Positions 1-7,501 of a stretch of 13,477 bases of DNA are shown here, piece by piece. Source of the DNA: Lindgomyces ingoldianus (lineage: Eukaryota; Ascomycota; Dothideomycetes; Pleosporales; Lindgomycetaceae). The notes beneath the pieces are model-generated. The model made no database searches. It saw only the letters and a list, made by a program, of their open reading frames with translations, and was not told the DNA's origin. The position numbers were made by a program, and so were the translations under genes. Where the stretch lies: assembly GCF_010093535.1 (NCBI RefSeq), contig NW_022985229.1:212664-226140 (forward strand), written 5' to 3'. Positions within the stretch are counted from its first letter, which is position 1. Every line of letters starts with the position of its first letter.

Positions 1-334
1 TAAGCCTAATTAACTAGACAATAACCTTCTGTCTATTCTACATATATTAATTATAGATTACTTACTAGCTAAGCCTAACTAACTAAACAACAACCTTTTT
101 GTCTACTAAAGATAACATTAAATATTAATGCCTTTGTACAGCTTATAAAAAAGAGCAACTAGCAGCCTTAGTTTAGTTAAATTAAGACACAAGCAACTAG
201 AGAGTGTGTCTAGAAGTACATTAATCTAGATCTGTTACTAGAAAATCTCCTAGTTAACACTATGCTACAGAGGCCTAAGGTCACAAAGTTTTATACAGGC
301 AGCACCTAGCTTAGTCTAAATCCTATAGTCTCTG
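1..334 (+). mobile_element. RIP-degraded 5' fragment of a Ty1/copia element (leader plus gag start)
   Basis: This stretch is the reverse-complement homologue of the right end of the window (about 13074-13400). Positions 1-111 are leader DNA, with a 69-nt repeat visible as the two TAAGCCT starts at 1 and 70. From 112 the gag reading frame can be aligned codon by codon for 74 codons with the right copy (which starts at 13295 on minus). The start codon is ATA instead of ATG. Five in-frame stops occur, three of them at Trp codons (TGG to TAG), one at CAG and one at CGC. Of about 39 differences I counted, about 32 are C-to-T or G-to-A relative to the right copy, as expected of RIP. Homology ends at about 334, where unrelated DNA begins. 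It is non-coding today. Confidence 0.88.
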
Positions 335-536
335 TGACGGCGTGTACCGCCTCACATGCTCTGCAGCATCAGCTCCCTCGCTTGCGCAACGAGTAGCACG
401 CTAGTGCTACGAGTAGCGCCTTGGCAGAGGGCACACATGTATATTTAAACTCGCAGAGCAGCTCCTCTGCTCCTTAGTTTAATCTAGTTGAGTTACACCA
501 CCTCTTGCTTGTAGCTTGAGCATGCTGACTGTGACA
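333..536 (+). repeat. Possible solo or 5' LTR next to the truncated copia fragment
   Basis: The copia homology stops exactly where a TGTGACGG start appears at 333. A plausible end, CTGTGACA, lies at 529-536, giving a TG...CA block of 204 bp. It contains a TATTTAA box near 442 and an 18-bp palindrome at 393-410 (7-bp stems, 4-nt loop). I could not find a matching 5-bp target duplication (GTCTC before, TTAGA after). It may therefore be the 5' LTR of a longer damaged element, or not an LTR at all. An 11-bp inverted repeat (476-486 and 538-548) spans the proposed 3' end. Confidence 0.3.
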
Positions 537-862
537 TTAGATTAAACTCCTCAAGTGACATGAAAGCTTGAGTATCATGTACATGCACACGCTCCTGTTT
601 TTTCATGCACATGCACACGACTCCGGGTCGACAGACGCCGACATACCCCGTCAAGTCGACGGTGGAGACAGTGCGCGACCCCTCTTCTGATCTTGGAGGG
701 TAAGATCAGTTAGAGTATGCTCATACCCTCACCACGCCCACGACACAGCTAGAGATAGGTTAGCTCAGTTGCTACGCTCTAGCTTGTACGCACATGTTTC
801 TTTTTTGTCTCTTCTTACAACCGACCTCCCCGCACCTCTCGCGTCGTCCGACCCCCACGATG
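537..862. other. Stretch without a recognisable gene
   Basis: No convincing coding sequence or RNA gene is visible. A short motif, ACATGCACACG, occurs twice between about 580 and 620. The stretch leads into the 60-bp tandem repeat block. It could be the interior of a damaged retroelement, but no protein motif supports this. Confidence 0.4.
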
Positions 863-1103
863 TCGACAACCAGCTGCACCGCCAGCAGCTACCCGCTCAA
901 ACTGCAGCCCCCGCGAGCTGCACCGACAACCAGCTGCTCCGCCAGCAGCTACTCAATCTACCTGCAGCCCCCGCGAGCTGCATCGACAACTAGCTGCTCC
1001 GCCAGCAGCTATCCAACCTACCTGCAGCCCCCGCGAGCTGCACCGACAACTAGCTGCCCCCCCCAGCAGCTACCTGTTCAACTGGCAGTCTTCGCTAGCT
1101 GCC
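863..1103 (+). repeat. 60-bp tandem repeat, four units
   Basis: Units start at 863, 923, 983 and 1043, each opening with a variant of CGACAAC then AGCTGC. The first three are nearly identical, sharing CTGCAGCCCCCGCGAGCTGC near their ends. The fourth is diverged and about one base longer. The 60-bp period is divisible by three, so a forward frame from 794 stays open and would encode 20-aa repeats rich in Ser, Thr, Ala and Pro. The open frame could follow simply from the period, and I see no independent sign of translation. The block abuts the DUF1996 relic and marks the rearrangement that removed its 5' half. Confidence 0.85.
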
Positions 1104-1106
1104 TTG

Positions 1107-1734
1107 ATGGATAAGACACAAAAAGCGCTAGCAGAGAAAGCTTTAGGGTTTACCTGTTTACATTATCATTCGACTCCCGAAGGCTCACTTGAGCGTCACT
1201 TTTTACTAAACAAGTCGTTTATTGATTTGTATTGTACAGACGGTCTCCGCCTAGAGCTTATGTTTCCATCTTGCTAGGATGGTGTTAATCTTGACTCAAA
1301 GGATCACAAATCCCACCTTGCGTACCCTGATCTGGTGATGGAAGGGAGCTGCCCTTTAGGGTTTGATTCAAGAGTTCTGTCATTATATTACGAAACTATT
1401 TGGAATACCTCTGCCTTTCGGCTCTTAGATGGGAGTTTTCTTCTTAGTAACGGCGATAGGACAGGTAACACAACTGTTCTTTATTTAAGTACATTTTTAA
1501 CAGTTGTAAGGCTTTAGCTATTATAGCGACTTCTTAAATAGGTGGAATATTGAAGTTCTACAACAAGCAATTACAAGTTGCACAAATTTATCCGGAAGGT
1601 TAGAAGATTGTTCTATCTTTAATATACAGTTAGAACAGAGTACAGGCCAATGCACTTTGAATTTACTGAAAGAGCTATTAGACGATAACTGTTCAGGGCC
1701 AAGGATAGGATTATGCCGTAGTATTGCTATCTAG
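1107..1734 (+). pseudogene. DUF1996 family relic (3' half, intron retained)
   Basis: DUF1996 proteins are secreted fungal proteins of unknown function, often fused to WSC domains. The frame from 1107 shows family landmarks: QKALAEKALGF, LRLELMFPSC, then DG.NLDS.DHKSHLAYPDL, a YETIW segment and LSNGDRTG. The Trp expected after FPSC is a TAG stop (1275-1277), as from TGG. A 46-nt intron, 1465-1510 (GTAACA...GTAAG), joins in phase 1 to a second exon. That exon has GDFLNGW-like and VLQQAI motifs, then SGRLEDC, a Cys-containing tail, and ends at TAG 1732-1734. The signal peptide and N-terminal half, including the family's His-rich start, are missing; tandem repeats stand there instead. Other substitutions in exon 2 also look like C-to-T or G-to-A. 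The family call is confident and a functional product is very unlikely. Confidence 0.82.
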
Positions 1735-1753
1735 AGAATGTAGATACTTAGAA

Positions 1754-2056
1754 CTAGACAAATAAATGTCTAAAAAAGTAGAAATCCGCATGTTGAAGTA
1801 ACGTTACTGTTTTTATTCCAGCTGAAAACGGTACTTGAGGGTTTGAAGTGGACTGGTTTGTAGGTCGAGAGTAGTTCTTTAGCACGCTAATACTAGGGCT
1901 TGTTGGGAAGATTGAAGGAAATTGTAGGGTTGTTTGTTGGCTTGGAGTCGGGATAAGACGAATTGTATAAACGGCGCCATTTGTTGGTATATTAGACAAT
2001 TGCAAGTAGGCAGCGCTAGAGATACAGGGTAATATAGTATAACATAAAAGCTTCAT
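1754..2056 (-). CDS. Small hypothetical protein, possibly secreted
   Basis: This is an ATG-started 100-aa frame on the minus strand, ending 20 bp from the DUF1996 relic and convergent with it. Residues 1-16 (MKLLCYTILPCISSAA) have the Lys-then-hydrophobic layout of a short signal peptide. The remainder, starting YLQLSNIPTNG, is rich in Ser, Thr, Pro and Asn and has no Cys after the leader. I recognise no domain. Its position among repeats in an accessory region would fit a small secreted protein, but it may equally be the remnant of a longer gene or a chance frame in AT-rich DNA. No intron, TATA box or other independent support was identified. Confidence 0.35.
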   Translation of the reverse strand: MKLLCYTILPCISSAAYLQLSNIPTNGAVYTIRLIPTPSQQTTLQFPSIFPTSPSISVLKNYSRPTNQSTSNPQVPFSAGIKTVTLLQHADFYFFRHLFV

Positions 2057-2960
2057 GATTGTATTTTAGCCAAAACGCTCATATAACGTAGTTCATATAT
2101 GTTATAACTTGTACTATTAGAAAGGAATTGACAGGTTATTTTTCTTAGGGGTAGCAATAAATTAAAGAGCTTGTGTGAAAGTTGTTAATGACAAGTTTTT
2201 GGATACAAGAGATAATATGCACAGCATTACTGCGGGTACCAGCCCTGAACAAGAAGATTGTTCAACGGAGCTATCTTAGGCACTTGCAACTTCCCTCGCG
2301 GTGACGAAACGCCTGACCTGGGAGCCAACCCCATGGCTTAAGCTTTCTAAGTATTGGTAGGTTGTCCTTCATACGACTGGATGGCTGGGTGGGCGTTGGA
2401 TCACTACTCCATCGGTGGCAGAATGCACTCAGTTGCAGCTATGCTCTAAACCAAGTTCACCATCCGGTCAAGAACTCCGACACCTTTCCAATTAGGTTTT
2501 TTTAGCAAGTGCCTTCAGGTAGTTAATTCATTTAGCAGAGGATCAGGTTCTAGGTTGCTAGGTCACATTGTGGACGTTATCGTGAACATCCCACGAGGCG
2601 TACTTCCGTTGGATTCCCTGTGAAACAACTTAGGACTTAAAACGCTCACTGGCTAGTATTCTTTTGTTCGACTTGGCACGGAGATCAACGTCTCTCGCTT
2701 ATGCATGCTTGGAGGAATTTCAGGCAACAAAGCAAATGCTAGGCGATTTTGTGCCACCGTAACGTGGGATCGACCAATTTGTCAGAAGCTGAATGGCTAT
2801 TACCCTTTTGTTTAGCTTAGCTGAGAAATGTCCCGCAACACCGCCTAATTTTTGGGCGACAATATATATCCTCCTGTTCGACAAGCTCGCCAGATCGCTC
2901 TCCACCTCTGTTTTCCTTCTAAGAAGAAATTGGTCGTATTCGATTCACTAGCTACCCTGC
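2057..2960. other. Intergenic region without a recognisable gene
   Basis: Neither strand holds a convincing frame; the longest ones lack an ATG and resemble no known domain. A TATATAT run at 2863-2869 lies about 230 bp before the open frame of the downstream three-exon gene and could be its core promoter. Confidence 0.5.
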
Positions 2961-2970
2961 ATACACAAAG

Positions 2971-3019
2971 GTAAGCTTGAAGCGCATCAGCTACTCCGTT
3001 CTTCTGACCTCAATTGCAG
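2971..3019 (+). other. Probable 5' leader intron of the three-exon unknown gene
   Basis: It has a donor GTAAGC, a branch-like CTGAC at 3004-3008 and an acceptor TTGCAG, 49 nt in all and typical for a Pezizomycotina intron. There is no ATG between about 2900 and 3090 and a TAG at 3051-3053 closes the downstream frame, so it would lie in the 5' untranslated region. Alternatively the intron may extend to the acceptor GGGGGCAG at 3090, which has its own CTGAC at 3073-3077. Confidence 0.45.
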
Positions 3020-3092
3020 TATTGACGCGTGGTTTTCAGTTTTTGCCTGGTAGAGCTCTCGGCGTTTCCAGGCTGACCGGTCGGGGGCAGCC

Positions 3093-4333
3093 GTGTCCTA
3101 CACCCACGTCTCCATCCCTTTGCCATCGTCGCCTCCAGATTTCCAAGATTATTCAATTTTGATTGATCCTTGGCGCAGACTAGAAATGCTACTATACGAG
3201 AAGAGGGAGACAGGGAACAATTCCAGCGCGTCAACGCGTGAGGACGAGGAAGGCCGTGATGTACGCGACTCACTCCCTATTCCCTTTGGATTTAGCGCTT
3301 ACACACTCCACATAGGTTGAAACCATTCCCCCATACGAATACGTCTGCATTCACCGCCCATACTTCGACCGGGAAGCCGAGTATCGGGTGACCGAGGACG
3401 AGGGTGAGGAAGGTGGCGTATCCAAGAAACTTATTAAAGAAGAGGAGGCTACAGGAAATATTTTCCAGCCTTCCACTAAGCATAAGGAATGGAAGTGGAT
3501 TATGCTGTGTGAAGGGTGGACGACGTTGTGTGATTTCAAACGCAAAGTCAATTTCTGTGATCCAAATAATTTCGGAATGCACATTTACAATGACTGGAAG
3601 GGGTATGGAGTGACAGAAGCAGTGGAGAATCTCTTGATTGCGTTTGATGGGGCGTTGAAAAAAAAGGATGAGAACATGTGCTTTCAGGCGTGGGCTATTG
3701 TTAGCTCAATTGCGCACTGGTTGAATGATGGTGTGGACGGAGGAATGGACTTCATTCGTATGTCATTCTAAATCACATCCTTATCAAACAACTGACCGCT
3801 TACTAGACACCGACGACGGCGACAGGGCCCAAGCGCTCAATGAACTCGTCGGATGCGCGCTGCTCACCGCACTTGCTACTATCGAATCCGCAGGCGAGCT
3901 CAAACCCGACTCCATGTTCTTGGACCTACCCATTGTCATCAGCTCCTTCCTTGAGTGGTCTGATGACCTTGAAAAGTACGGTATAGAAGACGACGCCATA
4001 TTCTGGCGCTCGCACGCTGTGGAATACTTTACCAAAGCAGTACTAGACCCTTCCAGAGGTGTCTTTGGTACTGAGAAGCTGCTGGAGAAACTAAAAGAGG
4101 CTCAGGATGGATATGAGGAGGACACAACCGGAAGGTCAGAGAGAGACCCTTGGGCTTGGGGAAAGAAACTCAGGCGATACAAGAAGAGTTATGGTCCGAG
4201 AATTGGTGGGTCTAGTTATGATATCACGAAGATGACTAGGGAGGAGAGGGCAAAGTACGCATTTGACGGGAAGGACCCGCTGAAGAACATATCTGAGAAA
4301 GATATAAAGCAGGGGAACTTGGCTCTCGCCTAA
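3093..4333 (+). CDS. Three-exon gene, uncharacterised fungal protein of about 378 aa
   Basis: My model joins an exon ending at 3260, 3316-3757 and 3807-4333 (TAA). Intron 1 (3261-3315) has donor GTACGC and branch CTTAC and is phase 0; intron 2 (3758-3806) has donor GTATGT and branch CTGAC and is phase 1. Splicing links ...EDEEGRD to VETIPPYEYV, and ...GMDFIH to TDDGDRAQALNEL. No enzyme domain, signal peptide or membrane segment is visible. Landmarks are an acidic Glu-rich segment, then WTTLCDFKRKVNFCDPNNFG, GYGVTEAVENLL and a charged C-terminus. The core resembles an unnamed ascomycete family I recall only loosely, so I give no function. The start is uncertain. The open frame begins upstream of 3093, where GTG stands in a GCAGCC-GTG-TCC context that would suit an ATG. 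The first true in-frame ATG is at 3186, which would give about 347 aa. Confidence 0.75.
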
Positions 4334-4813
4334 CGCGTCGCGGTTAGTGTTTCATTTCCGTGTTTCTTTCATTCTAACTGTAGATTTATACGGGAACAGA
4401 GCAGAATATAGGAAGTTAAATTGCCCAATCTTCATATTGCGAGCGTGGCGCCACAGATTTGCCGAGATAGAGTCGAGTTGCGCGCAAAACCGGAATAATG
4501 CTTTTCTTAATTGTACGTTATATTATTTCCCAAGGATACGATTCGCTTCTATAATACAGCAGTATAAGCCCTTCCTATTACGTCAAGAATCCATCCTTAA
4601 GATCGTAGTCGTGATAGGCCCCATGGCAGCTGAAAGAAGATGATTCATGCAACGTCGCCACGCCGATCGGTTCTTCCCCACTCTAAGCGAGATGGCCCCG
4701 GTGGTTTCCGAAGGTTAGCGCGGAATGAATAACAAGGTCATGTTGGTTACATAACCCTCCGACTAAGGCTGTGGCTGGTGTAGCTATGCAAAGCCTCGCC
4801 GGTGCTCGGAAAA
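4334..4813. other. Intergenic region between the unknown gene and the kinase
   Basis: It holds the 3' end of the upstream gene and the promoter side of the kinase. A forward open frame at 4347-4643 starts with GTG, has no recognisable domain and is probably spurious. Confidence 0.5.
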
Positions 4814-4820
4814 TATAAAA
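4814..4820 (+). promoter_or_regulatory. TATA box of the kinase gene
   Basis: TATAAAA lies 84 bp before the kinase ATG in otherwise mixed-composition DNA, a spacing compatible with a short 5' leader. Confidence 0.5.
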
Positions 4821-4856
4821 CTCCGACGCCGGAGGAATAATCTGTTCTCATCTTCA

Positions 4857-4898
4857 ATGAAGGCAAAGGAGCGTTGTATTTCGACCAATGACAGCTAA
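4857..4898 (+). promoter_or_regulatory. Upstream ORF whose stop overlaps the kinase start
   Basis: A 13-codon ORF runs from ATG 4857 to TAA 4896-4898. Its last base is the A of the kinase ATG (TAATG). A second upstream ATG at 4888 opens a 29-codon frame that overlaps the start of the kinase and ends inside it. Whether either lies in the mRNA depends on the transcription start, which the TATA box at 4814 would place at roughly 4845-4870. If transcribed, they could limit kinase translation or allow reinitiation. Confidence 0.35.
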
Positions 4899-5767
4899 TG
4901 GCCGCGCTAGAGCATCGAGGCTCGACTTCCTTGATCTTTCTAGTACGGCCCGGCGTGATAGTGAAGCATCCGGCTGAAGTATGGGAAGAATCCTCGGCGT
5001 ACACACGGCTGACACAGAAAATTGCAAACAGCTTCTTGGTTGAACGGAAAATACTGGAAGCGCTAGGAGCCCATCCTAGTATTGTAAAGTACATTCTTGT
5101 TGCCGCAGCACGCTGCTTCACTGCTGACCATCCCTTCAGATACCATGGATGGCAAGACAAGCCTGAGAGCCGACGCGGCTTGCTTCTTTCTAAAGCCAGC
5201 CACGGCAACCTCCAACATTACCTTGAAGCGAACCACGATAACATCCCGCTCTCTACCCGACAGAGGTGGTGCCGACAAGCTGTCGAATCCATCTCATACA
5301 TTCACCGTCACGGGGTGATACATTCTGATCTGCGCCCTGATAATTTCCTGGTTCACGCAACGACACCGACGTCGCTAGACCTGTGGCTCTGCGACTTTGG
5401 TGGCTCGATCTGCGAGAAGCTCGGTGTAGACGGGGGACAGCTTCCTGATCCCGGTTTCTTCGACCCGAACGCAGAATGGATGTCGACAACGGCGACTGAC
5501 ATATTCAGCGTCGGCTCTGTTCTCTACAGCATCGTCTCGGGGCATTGGCCGCACAGAGATCTCGGGCCGTTCAAGTCGGCGGAGGATTATCGTAGCTACG
5601 ATGAGCGGGTTGAGGAGCGTTTCAGGAATCGGGAATACCCAGATGTCGATGGACTTTTCGGAGGCACCATCATCCTTGGGTGTTGGACGAAAGAGTACTC
5701 GAGCGCGGACGATGTCTTACAAGCACTGGACCATGAAATAAAGAGTACACAGGAATGTACATCTTAA
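4898..5767 (+). CDS. Protein kinase-like protein, 272 aa after splicing
   Basis: This is a serine/threonine-type protein kinase fold of a fungal orphan family; its substrate is unknown. After removing a 51-nt intron (5089-5139) the protein has a short Gly/Ser-rich loop (HRGSTS) near residue 8 and the beta-3 lysine in VIVKHP (Lys23). It has an alpha-C glutamate in VERKILEAL (Glu49), a hinge region around LLLSKASHGNL, and a catalytic loop HSDLRPDNF (His125-Asp127, Asn132). It ends with DFG (149-151) and the alpha-F aspartate in DIFSVGSVLY (Asp184). HRD is changed to HSD, while the catalytic Asp and Asn remain, so activity is plausible. The C-terminus (LFGGTIILGCWTKEYSSADDV) closes a full-length compact domain with no other module. 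An in-frame TGA at 4889 precedes the ATG at 4898. Base composition is ordinary and no RIP damage is evident. Confidence 0.87.
   Translation: MAALEHRGSTSLIFLVRPGVIVKHPAEVWEESSAYTRLTQKIANSFLVERKILEALGAHPSIVKYILVAAARCFTADHPFRYHGWQDKPESRRGLLLSKASHGNLQHYLEANHDNIPLSTRQRWCRQAVESISYIHRHGVIHSDLRPDNFLVHATTPTSLDLWLCDFGGSICEKLGVDGGQLPDPGFFDPNAEWMSTTATDIFSVGSVLYSIVSGHWPHRDLGPFKSAEDYRSYDERVEERFRNREYPDVDGLFGGTIILGCWTKEYSSADDVLQALDHEIKSTQECTS
5089..5139 (+). other. Cryptic 51-nt intron inside the kinase frame
   Basis: It has donor GTACAT, branch CTGAC at 5124-5128 and acceptor TTCAG. Because it is 17 codons long and stop-free, the gene looks intronless. Splicing converts ...SIVKY-(17 residues)-YHGWQD into the continuous kinase sequence SIVKYHGWQDKPESRRG, which fits the spacing between the alpha-C helix and the hinge. 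I infer that the spliced form is the normal product. Confidence 0.78.
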
Positions 5768-6466
5768 GCTATAGGCTTCATAAAACTACCGCTACCTCTA
5801 CGTCTAGCCTTCTCTCGTTCTGTGCCATGCCGACAGCGAATGAGTGACCGTAGAATTTGAATTCGAGTTAGCGTTGCTGGGATGCCTCGCGATTCGCAAC
5901 AGCCATTGTACAAACAGAGTACCCGCGCGCTCGTAGTCCGAATCCTCAGCGCCCTTCTGGTTTTGTCAGCAACAGACGGCCCTATCTCTATTATTCACTG
6001 TACATCTTGCCAAGTCTTTTCTCTTATTGGTTTAAAAAAGCGCCGGATTAATGTCTAATTGGCCTATAAAACTTTCCACCACTTTTGCAAATATTCTAGA
6101 TTTTTAAGGCAAATAAATATATTTTACTAGGTCTATTACTATATTCTAGGTGTTTTAATGCAATATTATAATGCTGTGTTCTGTTGTTAGTGGGCTACAG
6201 TTTGCCCCTTTGTTACTGTTCACAGTTTTAAGGTGTTGCCAAGCCGGAATCGGTATGTCGGCGTCTGTCTTCCGAATGTCAAACCTGACTTTGCAACTGA
6301 CCGACGCGGTGCTCCGTATGAACATTGTCGGCGGCACGGGAGATTTGTTCGTCTATATCGCTATTCTTCCTTTGTTATTGCTAAATTTTCCTCATCCAAG
6401 CTTCCGAAAAGGAAGGCTCATACCTGCTCGTATGAATCATTTTAGTGCAAGACGTACAGAGCGAGC
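5768..6466. other. Intergenic region with an AT-rich island
   Basis: No convincing gene is seen. Positions about 6040-6180 are strongly AT-rich and could be the trace of a decayed repeat. Forward frames at 6171-6515 and 6233-6445 overlap each other and the minus-strand gene, and match nothing I recognise. Confidence 0.45.
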
Positions 6467-6643
6467 TCATGGGTTCCTGCACCCGAACTTCCCACATTTC
6501 TCCTTAGCTCTCTGAGATCCCAAACGAGTTATCTTGACTTCGTGGCCCGGCTTATTCTGATCTGAGCATGGAGAAAAGCTGAAATCTGATTCCTCTGCGT
6601 CTCCGCACGTATAGATCGTGGTGGCGACAGTCTTCTCGCACAT
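6467..6643 (-). CDS. Small Cys-rich protein, 58 aa
   Basis: The ATG is at 6643-6641 and the TGA at 6469-6467. The protein begins MCEKTVATTIYTCGDAEE and ends KEKCGKFGCRNP, with five Cys (2, 13, 26, 50, 55) and His34. It has no signal peptide and no membrane segment, so it is probably intracellular. The layout, an N-terminal MC, then YTCG, a middle Cys, a GH, a basic stretch and a terminal C-x4-C, resembles short proteins that are common but unnamed in ascomycete genomes. Metal binding through the Cys and His residues is an inference. Codons look ordinary and no introns are needed. It lies alone, convergent with the kinase about 700 bp away. Confidence 0.6.
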   Translation of the reverse strand: MCEKTVATTIYTCGDAEESDFSFSPCSDQNKPGHEVKITRLGSQRAKEKCGKFGCRNP

Positions 6644-7027
6644 GATGATGTGAACTTCTGTGTCCGTATGACGGGAAAGAGGACAGGCAGCCTCAAGCCG
6701 GAAATCTGTGCTTGAGGAGGTAATGGCTTCTGATCAGATAATTAGCGGGGTAAGATGCAGAAGGCAACCTCGCTACGAGCACCCGCAGCTAGCCAGTGGC
6801 GGGGCAACAGGGGTTCAGCGCAAGCCTGACCGATGCAATCTAGGATTCAGCCAACGCTATTCCCGCGCCCTCGCACGTCTATAAACTCCTAACTGTTCGC
6901 ATCGGTAACATAGAATGCTGGAGTCCATGCGACTTCAATACTATATAAACACGCGTCAGCGTGAAGCCTACGGATACCGACGGCGAATACCCTGATACTA
7001 CCAGCGTTCGAGCTTGGGGCGACTGCT

Positions 7028-7183
7028 CTATCGGCGAGGATCGACGAGGATGCGTACAACAAGAGCAGGCAGAATGACAACGGGCGTGACGACGACGACT
7101 CTCCATGGCTTCGGCACAATCTCAACCTGTGGTGTCGTATGCGCAACGGCCTCTGGCTTTGAGGGACTAGCTTCGCCTTCCAT
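7028..7183 (-). CDS. Possible single-pass membrane peptide, 51 aa
   Basis: ATG at 7183-7181, TAG at 7030-7028. The first 27 residues are polar (start MEGEASPSKPEA). They are followed by a hydrophobic segment at about 28-47 (RVVVVTPVVILPALVVRILV) and a short basic end (DPRR). A TATATTAA run on this strand near 7232-7239 could serve as a TATA box. The codons prefer C and T at third positions as in genuine fungal genes. A longer minus-strand frame (6889-7191) and a plus-strand frame (7014-7229) compete for the same DNA, and a further exon downstream is possible. No homologue is recognised. Confidence 0.35.
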   Translation of the reverse strand: MEGEASPSKPEAVAHTTPQVEIVPKPWRVVVVTPVVILPALVVRILVDPRR

Positions 7184-7333
7184 CGCGACATGTGGTTCCG
7201 GGTGGGGCACGTTATCTCTTATACTGTGATTAATATATAAGTTCACAGTCGCAACTCTTGCCGTAAAATGACCCTTATAGCAAGTTTAACAAAACCACTA
7301 ACTAATTGACGTTTACTATTTATTTCTACTGCC

Positions 7334-7462
7334 ATGTGCATTCTAGTCAAATACATAGACATCGAAGGATTAGTTAGAGATTTTATTCACCAAGTTCTGC
7401 GAAATGAAACACTAGATCCAGATCTTCCACCGCAATATGAAGCAGGGAATTATTCAATTTAG
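7334..7462 (+). CDS. Tiny ORF, 42 aa, of doubtful status
   Basis: An ATG-to-TAG frame begins MCILVKYIDIEGL and ends PPQYEAGNYSI. Its composition is protein-like (acidic, with Pro-Pro-Gln-Tyr near the end), and it could be one surviving exon of a lost gene. No start context, splice signal or homology supports it further. Confidence 0.18.
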   Translation: MCILVKYIDIEGLVRDFIHQVLRNETLDPDLPPQYEAGNYSI

Positions 7463-7501
7463 TAGAAAATATTACTGTAACTGTAACTATCAGAAAACTA
7501 G

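Noticed and set aside
2720..2905. Minus-strand 61-codon frame in the intergenic region
   Set aside because: GTG start and no recognisable features.
4347..4643. Plus-strand 98-codon frame after the three-exon gene
   Set aside because: It starts with GTG, has no recognisable domain and looks like intergenic DNA.
4747..5208. Minus-strand 153-codon frame opposite the kinase
   Set aside because: It lies antisense to the kinase coding sequence, and the sense strand shows clear kinase motifs.
5882..6058. Plus-strand 58-codon ORF downstream of the kinase with a hydrophobic middle
   Set aside because: No recognisable motif, promoter or splice signal; probably chance.
6171..6515. Plus-strand 114-codon frame, partly hydrophobic
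   Set aside because: It overlaps another open frame and the minus-strand Cys-rich gene, and no family is recognised.
6889..7191. Minus-strand 100-codon frame overlapping the small membrane peptide
   Set aside because: It is Arg/Ser-rich and lacks an ATG-centred start context or motifs; the alternative frame has a cleaner membrane segment.
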